Source: Polytrichum commune (Eukaryota; Streptophyta; Polytrichopsida; Polytrichales; Polytrichaceae). Taken from it: a stretch of DNA of 60,000 nucleotides. Shown one piece after another: positions 46,201-58,972 of this stretch; position 1 is the first letter of the stretch, and the number at the start of each line of letters is the position of its first letter. Location: contig OX485809.1 in NCBI GenBank assembly GCA_950295325.1, forward strand, positions 2,544,001 to 2,604,000, read 5' to 3'. Below the pieces are notes generated by a model. That model was not told the DNA's origin and did no database searches. It was given only the letters and a program-made list of their open reading frames with translations. A program made the translations under genes and the position numbers.

Positions 46201-47247
46201 CCAAGACTTTCGAACAGAAGTTAGTGGTGTTCGACCCCGTGACCTCAGGAAAGGTATACCTTACAAAGTTTAGTTTGAAGCACTCTATTTCCATGTTGCA
46301 TATTTGTCAACTAGGTGAAGTACAGGAGATGTTCATGTGGAAGAGAATTTGGTTGGATTTTGCAGCTGAAGATATTTATACAGTGCAAAAAGATCTCAGT
46401 GATCTTCTTAAGGGCCGGATTCTAGTTGGGCATGCGTTGCACAATGACTTGAAGGTGATATATTCTCTCCAGGCAGCCCTAAGTTGAATTCTCTTTTAAG
46501 TGTGCTAGTTTGTGTTTATGTATAATCTGGGTGTCCTTATATTATTACAATACTCTTTTTGTGTGTCCAAGGGTATTATTGTGCATACAAAAATAAATCA
46601 ATTGTGAAGTTGTATGGGGCTATGCAGGTCTTGATGATGAGTCATCCGAAGAAGCATATAAGAGATACACACAGTTATCCTCCCTTTCGCAAGTAAGCAT
46701 CTGCAGTTTCCATTGAGCTGGATTAGTTGCTGCTTAACAAATTTTGCAAAGGTTTAGATGTTTGCTGCAGTGTTGTCACTTATAATGTAATTCTTAAGGG
46801 TTTCTGACTCTCTTAATGTACAGCAATGGACGCCCCCGAGCTCTTCGACATTTGGCGTCTTTGCACCTTGGGTGCCAAATACAAGATGGTGAACACGATC
46901 CGGTAGGTTGATGTGGCTGTAGCTGCAAATAACCCAACCTCAATGAATTCTATACAACTATATAATAATCCATCCCTAAGTATATCTTGGATTAGCTCTA
47001 TGTATGGTTACATGATGCTCTATTGGAGGGTTTACATTCTCTTGCAGAGTAATCTATATAAACTCTTGGAAATTGCTGTAGGCTTGGCACTAACAAACTT
47101 ACATGTGACCAACAGGTTGAAGATGCTAGGGCAGCTATGGCTTTGTATCAACTGGTAAAAGAAGCTTGGGAGGCTAGTTTGCGTTATAGAAAAGATTCAA
47201 GTACTGCACATGTAAAAGATAAGAAATCAAGTAAAGTTGCCAAATGA
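43243..47247 (+). CDS. REX4-like RNA exonuclease (DEDDh family)
   Basis: REX4/XPMC2-type 3'-5' exonucleases are nucleolar proteins linked to rRNA processing. Nine exons fit: 43243-43431, 44902-45089, 45172-45232, 45687-45771, 46145-46253, 46366-46454, 46628-46692, 46824-46902 and 47116-47247 (about 331 residues). The N terminus is very basic (TRKRRREEESK, KTKKRKD), likely nuclear/nucleolar targeting. DEDDh residues seen: ALDCEMVGVG (D, E), HALHNDLK (D) and GEHDPVEDARAAM (H and D, H-x4-D). Other family stretches are VNQWGNVVYDKHVQPQE, FRTEVSGVRPRDLRK and NNGRPRALRHLASLHLG. One problem: read to the GTAAGC donor at 45090, exon 2 hits a TGA at 45067-45069; the frame works only with one base fewer near 45058 or with a weaker donor at 44987 (GTATTA, exon end 44986). 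So it may be a working gene with the short exon, or newly broken. Confidence 0.82.
43712..44130 (+). repeat. Tandem duplication in REX4-like intron 1, period about 212 bp
   Basis: Unit 1 (about 43712-43914) and unit 2 (about 43924-44127) share 'gctatctagttgattgcgag', 'cattcttaagtagcccattt', 'aattcttaggtgatctggac', 'cgcacctcttcaattgaatc' and 'ttggtagatggaagaagg'. Identity is roughly 80-85%. Each unit also contains an internal inverted pair (attcttagg / cctaagaat). Confidence 0.75.
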
Positions 47248-47511
47248 CGTTCTTTAGACAAGCATTCCTTTGCCTGCCTTCAAAGAATGGTTCTTAGCAC
47301 TTGTATGATGGATATTGCAAGACCTAGATTACAATAGAGTACAAATCAGGTTGCTCTTTATCCCAGCTTCTATGTTTGAGATTCTTCTACAATTTGTTTC
47401 AGTATGGTATATAGACCTATACCTTCTATTGGTATCATATCCATATCCTAGTGCTATCAAAAACAGCAAAATCCTCATTATATAGATACCCAATTGACTT
47501 TTATGGTGATT

Positions 47512-47602
47512 TTATTTATTGCTGTAGGTTTTTCATTTAAGATCACAACAGTTCCTTTTCATATGTGGGCACCTGATGCATATGAGGGTTCACCATCAAA
47601 AA
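47512..47602 (+). pseudogene. Mitochondrial nad2 fragment (NUMT)
   Basis: One frame reads [20 protein letters not shown] then DAYEGSP before a stop. This is the conserved stretch of NADH dehydrogenase subunit 2 of plant mitochondria ([20 protein letters not shown] type). The chloroplast NdhB counterpart has a different sequence here (HQWTPD). Only about 27 codons remain, so it is a short nuclear insertion of organelle DNA or a relic of a longer one. Confidence 0.75.
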
Positions 47603-47605
47603 GAT

Positions 47606-49820
47606 GATACCAAACCAACACTAATCACAACGTCTTGCAAATATAAGTAATTGTTTTAAACGGTTAATCGTCCCAGAAATTCTGCAGTGTTTCACTCTCC
47701 TCTGTGGACTCATGGATTTTGTCATGGATTCATGAGTCCACAGGAATTGTGGACTGCTTTACTCTGGAATTCTGGACTTTTGGACTTGCCATGGACAAAC
47801 ACCTGCCCCTATGACCACAATGAGTTTTGAATAATCCAACTTAGAAATTCCACAAGAATTTGAGATATGATTAAGTCACTCAGCTTCCTAATCCACTTCG
47901 AAATGCTAATCCAACAAGATTATCAATACCAAGGTATGTGGCTGCTATTTGGTAACTTTTTAAATCGGACCCTTATATTTAATTGGTGCAGTCTGCCCTC
48001 TACATCTGTTAGCACTATAAGTGTTAAGATATCTAATTGGGGGTTTATGTTTGCTGTAGTGCTAACAGATATAGTGGGCAGACTGTATGTGGTTATGTGA
48101 GGGTCGATCTCTTCTAAACGCACGTTTAAAAGAGATTGGACTACATCTTCAAAGTTTGTTGCACACTCAACAATTGGGAGGACCTATGTAATTAAGAAAT
48201 CAGCAGACAATACACTTCTGATAATCATAACTAAATCAGGGGAGGTTCGATCTTCAATCCAAATTGTGCTTATGCTTCATCGTAGATTTGCTAATGCAAC
48301 ACATGTTTTGTTGTGTAATCTAATTGACAAAATTTAAAGAACATGACATATGAACCGAATAACACCCACGTACCTTAGCTCAGATCCCTCTAAGCACTTA
48401 AACTTACCAAAATGTCGGGAATAAGTGCATCTACCTTATGAAGAAAGGTTCAACATAACATGCAGTGTGTTGCTAGCGCTAACTTTGAAGCATTCTCCAT
48501 TCGTCCTGGCAAATCATCAAGAACATGCACATGCTTCATCTGGAAATCATCAAGAGGAACAAGCTGATCTCAAAAGTATTTCAAGTTCTCCCCCTCATTC
48601 AGTTTGAAAATTCAACCTCTCTGATTGACCTTATAGATGCAATACCCTTTACATAACATATGCATGCTTAATGAATGGACTTCAGGACCATACCAAAGTA
48701 TGGCTTTTGTTGCTTTCACTTGGTATTAAATATCACGTTAATTTGGTATAGGATGTCAAGCCATTCAGGTGCACTAAAAAGCCAGGTGGGCTAGCATGAA
48801 CAACGGGCCTGAATCAGGATGTATTGTGCATGCACAGACTCCAACTGTGCTGATGATTTGACAATGCAAGAGCTCATCAAATGTTTCAACATGCAAGGTC
48901 AGGAAATTCTTCCTCACTGCCTTTTGTTGCAACTGGGTGGGAAATTAATGTGGAATAGTAAATATAAACATGTCCACAACCACAGAACCCAACAAGGTCC
49001 TCTCAAAGCACTGGGATTGGTTTGTGGAGCTTCTTCAAGAAGCTGCAAAACACCTGTGTGGCACCCTTACACAGCTGGAACTCCAAATTTGCATAGCCCA
49101 ATTTTAAAAAGTTACTACCCTGCCATTCTTTCAGACGCAATCTACATTCTGATGGATATTTTGTGTCTAATCCTTTTCCAGTCCCAATTCTAGTCAATGT
49201 TCACATCTGAAGTGGAAACCCTACTAACTCTGGGAGCCTTGGAATTGCAGGGTAAGTAAGATCAACCTCATGGTTTAGCCTGTGCAGAGTTGCAGACCAG
49301 CTCAGAAATAAGAATGCCTACAGATGGATTTCAGAGACTTCTCTCGCGGCAAGCAACACATGATGAGCAAGTTTACAGAAGCCAAATGATTTTTTTGCAA
49401 GCAGTGGGATGAGTGAGGCATAACATCCTCTGTTTGTTCATATATACTTGTACTATCTTCTACCTGTACATATCAAGTCAAAGTCCTTTTGTAACATGCA
49501 CACCTTGGGTAGACTTTTAATCACAATCAAAATCATTAACTGAAACACCTCAACATGAAGTTCTTGTTGAGTTGAGAGTAAATTAATCTAATCTGGATCA
49601 TCTTGTGTAAATAATTACCATCCATTCAACTAAAATTGAGACTTTGAGAAACTCACAACATCAAAATATGTATAAATCACAATAATGACCCCCACGTCAC
49701 AAAATGGTTCGTGACAGGAAAGGAATACTCCTACAAATGGGCTTCCACTTCCTACTACTCTCACCTTTCCGTATGTTACATTTTGACATATTTGTTACTT
49801 CAATTGGAGTGAAGACTGTC
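47606..49820. other. No recognisable gene
   Basis: A near-palindromic stretch lies at about 47990-48080 (gcagtctgccctctacatct...cagatatagtgggcagactg), part of an inverted repeat of about 90 bp. A family-E-like scrap (aaaagagattggactac) lies near 48127. Short ORFs have no recognisable product. Confidence 0.45.
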
Positions 49821-49825
49821 ATTAA

Positions 49826-49934
49826 GGGTTAGTTTCCATGTAACCAGAATCTAGTGGAACTGTAGATTTCACCTGGTGGCATCTACACTTTGAGTAGAAT
49901 CTGGTGGACAAGTGGCTTACATGCAAACCCACCC
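49826..49934. mobile_element. Short Tourist-like MITE, GGGTKRGTTT family
   Basis: The left end GGGTTAGTTTCCATGTAACC and the right end, on the minus strand GGGTGGGTTTGCATGTAAGC, are inverted. TAA flanks both sides (49823-49825 and 49935-49937). At 109 bp it is little more than the two ends. It is related to the element at 2318-2741. Confidence 0.75.
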
Positions 49935-50074
49935 TAAGAACATGCTCCTGGTGGTAATTTGTCTCTATGGAATGCGGGCCTTATGTGATCGCTCTTCTAA
50001 ATCGAACTCCTACAATTTGACTGGTATAAATCCAGGCTTGTTAGCAAGAACAAACACCAAGAAGACATGTGTCA

Positions 50075-50140
50075 CATAGAGATTGGACTATGCGCTCAAA
50101 ATGAATGAACCATTCCTGGTTCAATAATAAACACAATCAA
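50075..50140 (-). repeat. Repeat family E fragment
   Basis: On the minus strand it reads attgaaccaggaatggttca...ttgagcgcatagtccaatct, matching the 32380 unit (attgaacctagaatggtgaa...ttgagcacatagtccaatct). Confidence 0.5.
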
Positions 50141-50948
50141 GAGATTACTGATTGTGAAGCTTGAGAAGAATATCTGTGTCATTCCTAATTGCTACTTGCT
50201 ACCAGATGAGACACTTGCCCATTCAATCCAACAGCCAAAATTGTCCGTGGAGTTGAAGTGCCCACAATAGGGCCACAGACCTTACTCATAATAAACCTGC
50301 ATGGGTAAGTCTCCTATAATGCCGATTTATGTAAATGTCTTGATGAATATACATGAAACTGCACACCATCCCAAAGCGTGAGAATTTGGACAACTCAATG
50401 AATCTCACCAAGACACCCATGGAGAAATCCTAAAACCTCTTGAAATGTTCCAAAGATGTAAGGAATTGAGCCACAAGAAATTATTGTATGCAAAAGGATC
50501 CCAATCCTCAGCATTCATGGGTAGACTTAATTATGTACGAAACTGACAACATGCACATAAGATATGTCCTCAAGATATAGACACCATCTCAACTCTGATT
50601 CTGAAACTTGAAATAACAAACTTTGTGATCTGCAATTGCTACTAGGATGAGTCGATTCCTGAGCCAGTCTGACTGCCAGAAATGTCTGGAGTTGGAACTT
50701 AATAGTGCTCACGATAGGGCCACATACCTTGAGAAAAATGCAGTACGAGGTCTCTGAAGCATATTGCATATTGGTTAATCTAGAATTTTCTGTGTTGACC
50801 ATCATTGTGGTATGTTGGTTGTAAATTTCTTCTGGGACCTATCACCCCTCAATACTCGCAATAAAGAATGAGCTATTGCTGTGATGGAATAATTCCATCA
50901 CGTAGGACTAGTTCCTGTACCATTTCCCAGCTAACTATACTAACCTTG

Positions 50949-52199
50949 TCACAACCTTGCACGGCCTCGTGGCCTACCTTCACGCTCTTGGACAGGTAGA
51001 TTTAACTCTGACTCTTTCTCCTCTGCTTCAAATGGAGCGAAAATGCGATCCACCATCTCCGATGTTACCTCTGGCAACGTTGGGGGAACCCACTGCATAC
51101 ATGGAAGTCTAATTAAACATCAAAAATCTCCAGATCCACATATCATGGACTTCAAATTGATTCAATCACATCAAACTACACCATGGAATCAATACCTATC
51201 ACACATAGGGTTTTGATCTCCTGTCTCTATGATTTATAGTTGCAAAATATACGAATTGAATCGATGTTAAACAAATTATTAGCTGAATGTTGAATTAGCT
51301 CTGTGAAGGTATTGAACCCTGAAGGGCATGTAATAACAGTGACTATACATTTAACGCTGGCCACTTGCATATTGAGATGTATGTCTCAGTCTAACTAAAT
51401 TTGGTTTAGACAAATTTAATATGGACAATGCAAGTCAACAGCTTCCGTTGTTGTCTGGAACATTTCTGACGAATTGAAGTCAAAGAAAGCACACAAATGG
51501 AATTTCTAAAATCAGAATTTATGAAGCCTACCTCGTAAAAGTCAGTAGTATACGTTGCATTGACTGCACGCACACTTAGCCGGTACTCACGCTCTAAGCA
51601 CTGAGCAAGAGACTGCTGCCTACCTTCACGAATCTGAAATCAGAAACAAATAAGTAAGAAAACTGTATAAAAGAAATCAATTATGGTCTCATTTTAGTAC
51701 AATAAAACATGTGCAATACATAAGAAAATCCATCTTTGGCTTTTGCTACACCAAATTTGTTACTTTCAAGAACAACTTGGAGCAGGTGTAGAAGTATGAG
51801 CTCACAGATCTCAACGTCACTTTGAGACTTGTGGGAGAAAATTTCTTCATCGTATCTAATCTTGTACCACTCATCTTCAGAGCTTACAGCTGAGGTCTCC
51901 TGCATGATGTGCAATGTCAGGAAAAAACTTGCCAGGCATATTTGGTATGATTCATCAATTGCAAATCGAAAATTCATCAAATTATGCACTGTTAATCTTT
52001 GTCACCCGGGAGAGATGGACATAGTTTATTGTACCAAAAACATTAAAATTCCACAATTCGCATTACTTTTGAGCATCAACCTCATCAACAGCATCCTCTG
52101 ACTAAGTTACAAGGGATCCCAGGATATGATCAACTTACAAGTGCCTCAAAAATCTCCTCAACTGTATTCTTCTCAAAACAGTGATCAATAACCTCCCTC
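50949..52199 (-). pseudogene. 3' remnant of a 3-hydroxyisobutyryl-CoA hydrolase-like (HIBCH) gene
   Basis: HIBCH enzymes act in valine breakdown in mitochondria or peroxisomes. Exons seen on the minus strand: 52199-52139 (REVIDHCFEKNTVEEIFEAL), about 51899-51807 (ETSAVSSEDEWYKIRYDEE, end uncertain), 51633-51532 (IREGRQQSLAQCLEREYRLS to TDFYE) and 51092-50949 (WVPPTLPEVTSEMVDRIFAP, basic tail RPRGRARL, stop). The order and motifs match the C-terminal third of the family. Missing are the crotonase core with the active site, which I cannot find in the 1.1 kb up to the next gene, and the usual short stretch between DFYE and the WxPP segment. The exon 2 junction does not splice cleanly in frame. 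It is therefore read as a truncated remnant. Alternatively, distant exons lie outside what I could recognise. Confidence 0.65.
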
Positions 52200-53285
52200 C
52201 TATGCATCCACACAAACATAAAATTTAGGTTCATGCATCTTTTTATAGTAAAAGAAACCTTAACCCTTTTTCAAAAATTGCAAAAAGAAAACTTCAATAG
52301 CCTTTAAGAAGAGTAGAATGCAAGGGTACTTAAATCACAAGTCAAACTCTAAAACTGATAACATTATTACAGATGGGAAAGTACATAGGAAGATGAAATC
52401 AGTTTCAAAATATGAAGTACAAAACAAAAAAATCCCATGAACATGTTGGAACTTAGATGGGGCAAATCCCACAGCTGTAACAACCCACCTGTCAGATACC
52501 GGCCATATTACTTCCTCACCTGTCAATTACAGAAAATATTGGCAATGCCAATTTGCATGCTGAATCTGCTAATTGTAGTCACCAGGCTCATGCGAGACAA
52601 ACCACTGCATGAGGTCATGATATAACGGGCAAACTACAATGCTATTATACATTTCTTCACTAGGTTCAGACTTTGCACTGCAGAGCTTAAAATGTGAAAA
52701 CAACAGAAAGGAACCAATCATCCAGAGATTGACAAGAGAGTGTGTTTCACGATCTTCACCAAGTTTCATAGTTTTCTGTATAATGTGCTTTGTGCAACTT
52801 GGACTGGTAAACCCTCTAGACACCCACAACTTGTGGGTTAAGAGAAGTCACCAACAGGAATAAATGTAAGTTTTTTGTAACTCCAAATCTCAATATTGCC
52901 TGAGCTCATAATAATTTGCTCACTAACTTATTGTATCCTGCAAACCACAATAGAAATCGTCCCTCTATGAAGAGCCACTTGAATTCCAATATCCCTAGAC
53001 AGTACCACTTCAATCAATGGCTGGTGGACTTGATTAGAATTGAATCAAATAACCAGAGATCTGCAGCACCTCAGATTCATCTTACAAATTTGTGCTGCTT
53101 TCTACAAATCAACGCAACATGCAGGTCAGAGACAGGCAACTGATAATCTAGCATCTTTCCAAGCCAAATGAATCCCAACTGTTTGATTCCAACTGATTAC
53201 TACGAAAATGGCCTGCTCTTCCCCAAAGAATGTACTTTTAACAAGAAAATAATGCAATGTACTAACTTCCAGGATTCAAGCTAGC
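52200..53285. other. Gap between the HIBCH-like remnant and the EDR2_C gene; no exons recognised
   Basis: I looked on the minus strand for the crotonase core that should precede the HIBCH C terminus and saw none. Short ORFs here (for example minus 52569-52829) have no family motif. Confidence 0.45.
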
Positions 53286-53289
53286 CTTA

Positions 53290-55355
53290 TCAAGTAGCAT
53301 CATCATCACTACTGTTTTGTACAGAAGGACCAGGCTGCATAAAAGTTGAGAATGACTTCCAAAGCCGCGATTGAAATGAGCTTCCTTCTGCATTAGTGGC
53401 ATCTTTGGAGATCAATTCCACAGGAACAGCAGCAGACAAGTCAAGTTTCTTCAATCTTATTGTTCCCAGAATTCGCTCTGGAAGTTCTTCCTCTGCCTGT
53501 CCTTCAATAAGGAAAGCCATGTCAACTGTGAGGGAAGTTACGTAGCCGATGGCAACATGCACAATTGCATTGGCTACAATTGAGGAACCGATATCCACAT
53601 CAACCTCAAGGAAGTTGGTTCCTTGCGAGTACCTGCAATTATGAGGTGTGGATAAGTCAGAATAATCAGGATAATTCCATGAGCCTCATTTCAAGCTTCA
53701 GGCTCCAAAACTTTGCCTTTGCATGTTCTACTTTCTTAGGTTTGACTACCTTTAGAAACATATTTGAGTGCCTTCAGAAATAGCTCTTATTCCACATGTT
53801 GAGAGTGTAACCCGATTACCTGAATGAAAGTAAAGTAGCCTTATTATGTTTTCAACACATAATCCCTTACTTCATGACTTCACCAAATAGGTCTTGATAA
53901 TGCATTCAGGAAATTCTGAACTTTCCATTCCCCCTCACCTTCAAATGGGATGTATCTATGTAATTATTGTGTAAATAGCACTAAAAGATATCAGTAATCA
54001 TGTAACAAAAGACTTAGAAAAAGGAGAGATAACCAGCCCAGAGATTAAAACTCCATTCAGGCTCTTTAGTGCTAAAGCAGAGGAAAGAGCAATGATCGAA
54101 ATTTCTACGAATCACCTGTAGCAATAATTGAATGCTCCATATAAGAGTCAGCTTTCTTAACAGATCTATCATTCCAAAAGTTGAAGATGTGATCCTTCCT
54201 TGCTTTCAGTGTTTATGGGATTTAGATATGAGAAATGTTCCCAGAGTTTAAGCATTTGGATAAGAGCACCAAAGTTGTGACGACTACACCCGATCATAGC
54301 AACATTTTATAAGCATTGTTAGACGATGTGACAATGATCTGGAACTTGTCACTGAAGAACAACACAACAAACTCGAAATCAGAATTTGAGAGTCCACCTG
54401 CAAGTAAGGGATCTTCCAAGAATGCAGATTGCCTGCTCTCCAACAGCCGTCTTAACAATCCATGGCCCTTCCGATATATTTGCAATAAGCTTCAGGTGTG
54501 AGTTCCTGTACGTATCATCACCTTTCAAAAATCGATCCCACACAGAACCGTCTTCAAATTTGTCGTACGTCACAAAGTACGATACAGCACTGAAGTGCTC
54601 CTTGCTAGGAACCTGCTAAGGAAAATTTAAGTTAAGTCAGGAGCAAGAGACAAGAGCAGCAACATAGCATTATTTCCCACTTGCTGATTATAAGACAAAA
54701 GTCCACGATTGAATCTCCAAGAAGTTCCCATTTATTTCTTGCACTGCTTGGTATAAGCATACCACATACACAAGCAAAGACATTCTTGCGAGTCACATCA
54801 TACTCAAGATTAAAAGTCTAAAGCGAATCCTTCCACTGCTCACATTTACTATAACCTCTATCATCTCTTAAACTGCTTTTCCTGCTATAAAACAGAGCAC
54901 CCTGACTTCGGTTCAGATTGAAATCAAGTGCTGAAGGTAAATTTCTCTCGATTGATAAATCAAGTGCGGGAAATTTTGGAATATCTGACAAAGAATGAGA
55001 TATATACCTGTAAATTGAAGGCCCAAACGAAGGGATCCCCTTTGCCAAGTGTGCTTGCTCGACCTAGAGCTATCGTAACCCTGTGATTAGGATTCTCCAG
55101 AACGTTATCAATTCGAGATCCACTTTTCAACCAATCAAAGGCAAGCGGCTTCAGAAGACAATCGCCTCCTGGAATCTTCACTTTATCAGCCAAGTAATGA
55201 GGGCCTCTTACTGTGAAGAAATCTCCCGGTAGCGATGACCATCCAGAAGTACTCTCGCCAGCATCGCTGCAAGATAATGAGCCTCCCTTCTTGAGCTGCT
55301 CTATCCATTCCTCTGCTTCCTCAACTTTACCTTGTACCGATGCCTCATTCTCCAT
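53290..55355 (-). CDS. EDR2_C (DUF1336) domain protein without START or PH domain
   Basis: The domain is named for the C terminus of Arabidopsis EDR2 (ENHANCED DISEASE RESISTANCE 2). Stand-alone versions of about 300 residues exist in plants and their biochemical role is not established. Three exons fit: 55355-55008, 54612-54398 and 53632-53290, joined at phases 0 and 2, total 301 residues. Family stretches: WSSLPGDFFTVRGPHYLADK, KPLAFDWLKSGSRIDNVLEN, RASTLGKGDPFVWAFNLQ, YFVTYDKFEDGSVWDRFLKG, GPWIVKTAVGEQAICILGRS, FLEVDVDIGSSIVANAIVHV and EEELPERILGTIRL. The start ATG (55355) begins MENEASVQGK, a hydrophilic, acidic N terminus. No membrane helix or signal peptide. The frame is clean. It reads away from the REX4-like gene, and the HIBCH-like remnant lies 1.1 kb downstream on the same strand. 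Confidence 0.92.
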
Positions 55356-56480
55356 TACCAATTCGCTTCTACAGAATAGCTATCAAGGTCCTTCTTACAG
55401 CTATCAACGTTAATAAGAGAGAGAGATCTCTTCTCTATGATCACCAAACAGGTCCACACAATTCTTTGGATTATTAATAGTGTGCCTCCACAGATGCATA
55501 GTCAAATGTCATATAGCCCAGGATACTCTTCCAGGAAATGATTAACTTCGCAATTGCTACGTTCTTCCTCTTTTTCCTCCTTTATAGAGAATCACCGTCG
55601 TATGTGACACGCTTTCAGTCTTCCCTCAGATACGCAAGCGTCGAACAAGATGCGTAGACTTCATTTCCAGATCGTGCGATGATCTTTCGATTCCCGCAAC
55701 CAGAACAATGGCATCACCAGAATTTGCAGGCAGACCAAGGGATCAATGAACCAGAAAGAGTCCCAGCCAAACCCTAAGGCATCAAAGAATCAAAAGCCGC
55801 AAGTGATCTGAGGTCTGAAACCGATCAGACGATAGGAAATCGAATATTCCACACCAATTACACAACCTCTCCTTATTATCAATCCACCCTGGCATTCGTG
55901 CACATATGGAGATAAGTTAAGCACATCAGGACCTACAGAACTATCTCACAGGCTCCGATATGTAGAAGGAGACCGTAAGAATCCCCTCGTTGAAACGGCG
56001 GGATTACGCGGATGCGAGTGAGCGAGTTCAAATGACCTAGGCTACCGACAGAGCCGATTCGCAGACACAGGGGCGGATTCTGATAGCTCACCCGGAGCAG
56101 AACGGTCCATCCGGCTTCTGCCATCGCCAGACCAGACCAGAGGTGCGAGACGGACGAAACGCCGGGTGGCCCGGCGAGCCACCAAGGGTGAGCATACGGG
56201 CCAACCCGGGGTGCGAAAGGGTGACCCGGTGAGATGCCTTCGGGTGATCCTACTACGCCCAGTTAGCACACCACGGGTGACCCAGCGGTGAACCGCAGTA
56301 TAAATGGGGCCCTCTAATACCCGGAGGACAAATCTCCTACCCGGATCTCGACACCCGTCGATACCGTGTATGAGGTATTGTTTGTTTGAGGACGGGTATT
56401 GATGTATGATGGGAGCCCCTGATAGGCAAGGCCTATAGGCCAAGCCCATTACACATCTATGATCGGGGAGAACCGGCAAT
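55356..56480. other. 5' flank of the EDR2_C gene; GC-rich block with GGGTGACCC motifs
   Basis: The first about 500 bp upstream of the ATG (toward higher coordinates) probably hold the promoter and 5' UTR, with a (ga)n run at 55417-55425. From 56040 to 56380 the sequence is GC-rich with repeated aagggtgacccggtgag and acgggtgacccagcgg motifs. The long minus-strand ORF there looks like a by-product of GC content. No gene recognised. Confidence 0.4.
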
Positions 56481-56504
56481 TAGGTACAAATTAACCGGTT
56501 GAGT

Positions 56505-56690
56505 TTGAGAAATAACCGGTTGAAGATCAAAATTGTAGGAAAATTACTAATCATTCTAGAGGAATTTATAGAATATACCCCAAATTAATAAAGGAAAATA
56601 AGAGGATGTCAACATGTAACCGGTTTGACTTGCAAACACTAGGACCTCAACCAATTATGCCCAAAAATCTCCCCGTTCACTGTTATACAT
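56505..56690 (+). repeat. Dispersed repeat family D, copy 3 of 3
   Basis: It carries 'aataaccggttgaagatcaa', 'gaatttatagaatatacccc', 'aacatgtaaccggtttgact' and 'atgcccaaaaatc' in the same order as the copies at 1990 and 7375. Confidence 0.55.
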
Positions 56691-56699
56691 TGATACCCG

Positions 56700-58830
56700 G
56701 CCTTAGAGAACCAATACCACACATCATCGGTGGCAGGGTTGTATGAGTCAACGATTGCTTGCCACATCTTTCTTACCAGTGTGTATATTTGACAAATTTC
56801 ATTCAACATTCAACTTTAAATCCAAAGTGCCACGTTGCATTTTTTAAAACAAAAATGAATCTCAATTGACATCTACATTGTCTTCTAAAATGTCGCCTCA
56901 ATGTCACATGCCTAGTCAGTCCTTGTAAACTTTTGGGGGGATTATAGATTTACATTGTTGCAATTACTGTCACTTACCATGCAATTTTTCATCCAAATTT
57001 CAAACATCCATGACAACATTTCATCACAAGTTGTTGACAAGAGAAGATAAGGGTTTGGCCAATGGATGAACTCATCCATCATCCATGACAGTATTTGTTC
57101 ACTCATTCACAATAAGTGTCATCCAAAAAGTTCCCATAGTGACATAAAATACCATATGACACTAAATATGATATTTAGTGTAGTTATATTCCGGTGTCTT
57201 TAAAGCCTTGGTGGTGGACTCTTCATTTAAAACCTAAATGATGTGCATGGGTCACTATGAAATTCAGCCCCTTATACATGAGAGGTTTGTAGATGAAAAT
57301 CCATGTATACATGCTAACCTTGGGGTGTGCACCTCTCATAACATGTATGAGTATACGTGTGCACAAAAGGGGTATTAATTTGAACTTTTCCGTACTACGT
57401 ACACATATGCTACACAAATTATAACTCGTAGTTATGCACATGTATGGAGGACCTCTAGAAGATATATATATACCTTTTGTACTTGTATGGTAGGGTCACT
57501 AGACTTTATAAGATATGTATTTGACATTGGATGAAACTAGGATGAATACTTTTAATGTTGGATGACACTAGGATGCATGCTTTTATCATTTCTTATATCA
57601 TCCATGTATGTATGGAAGAGGCAATATTAGGTTTTTGAAGGAGTAGTTTTGGGGACACTAAATAGCTCCAATTAAGGTGGGTTTGTTGGGAGGATTTAAA
57701 AGATGTGTAGAAATTTTGGTGATTGTTGGGTGGATATAGGGATCCAATTGACTTGATGGATTGTCCATCAAACATGAAGATTAGTTTATGTTGGTATAAA
57801 AAAGGAACCAACAATAAGTGGACTCAAGATCTTATAGCTCATTTGATGGTATATTTAGAATGAACAAATTCATTGGTTTCTATGACATATATTATAGACT
57901 AAAATGCTTACAAGTTACATCTAGGAGATGAAAAAGTCTTCAATGACTTTATTAATGAATGCTAGGGTTTTACATTATGTATATGACAGGGGTTCAATAT
58001 TATTCAAAAGTATATTTGTATACTTATGTTAATGACTAAATATGAATGTAAATGTTTTTACATATACATATTGTCACTTTTATTTTTATCATTGAAATTG
58101 TAGGTGTATTGCTTGATTTTACTAATTAAGAAAAAATTATATATAGGAGGTTTCTAGAGTATGTTGCAAACACACACAACTCTTGGTTTTTAATGAAACA
58201 TGCACCCCGGCCCCTAGGGTACTAATGGCATGCTAGAATATGGACTCATGTATTTATACTAAGCTTTTTAATTCGATGTTATATATGCCTCCACTAAGTA
58301 TGAAAAATATACATCATGAATTAGCTGGGCTTTTATTACATATAAAATCCACTATGACTTTCCAATGAGAAAGTTATTGAACATTTTTCCATCCATAACA
58401 TGTAACTCAATAATCACATCAAACAAACAAAGACATCTTAGCACAACATCTTAGCCTAAATATGTGGGGCAAAACTTAACTTAGGGTAGTCATTGAAGAC
58501 AATTATCATATGACAATAATCGATGAAAACATATATTGAATGAAACAAACACATCTATTGTCAAATTTTCTTTGAACCTCAGGGTCCCCTTTTGTACATC
58601 TACCTTTATGTCAAAATTATTAATAGCCTTTTTAATTGTACACACTAGAGAAAAACAATACCTCTCACTTATGTATACTATGTACACTAACGCCTCAAGT
58701 ACTACCCCTTCTTACACTCATGCCAATGTGTATGTGGTATGAAGAATCCACCCGGACTTTTAAGGATGGATAGTTCATCTTTATGGCATCACAAGGAGTG
58801 AATGGCTTGACCACACTCTTGATGTTGTTA
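56700..58830. other. No recognisable gene
   Basis: Very AT-rich sequence without meaningful ORFs. A short direct repeat (ttggatgaaactaggatga / ttggatgacactaggatgc) lies at 57528-57578. Confidence 0.5.
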
Positions 58831-58863
58831 AGGAATGGAAGAAGAAGAAGAAGAAGAAGACAT

Positions 58864-58972
58864 TATTCATATCCATAACAATGTTATGTGGGACAAACAT
58901 TATTCCACATAATAATCTTGTGTATAACCCACATTTTGTCAGTCCCACATAACAATGTTATGGATATGAATT
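58864..58972. mobile_element. Hairpin element inserted in a (GAA)n tract
   Basis: attcatatccataacaatgt + tatgtgggac (58864-58894) is inverted at 58941-58970 (gtcccacataacaatgttat + ggatatgaat), about 30 bp with one mismatch, around a loop of about 46 bp. (GAA)n lies on both sides (58842-58860 and 58980-58990), as if a small foldback element had split or duplicated a GAA microsatellite. Confidence 0.6.

Noticed and set aside
56042-56479. 145-codon minus-strand ORF in the GC-rich block
   Set aside because: Arg/Pro-rich composition follows the GC content and repeated motifs. There is no recognisable domain and no splice context.
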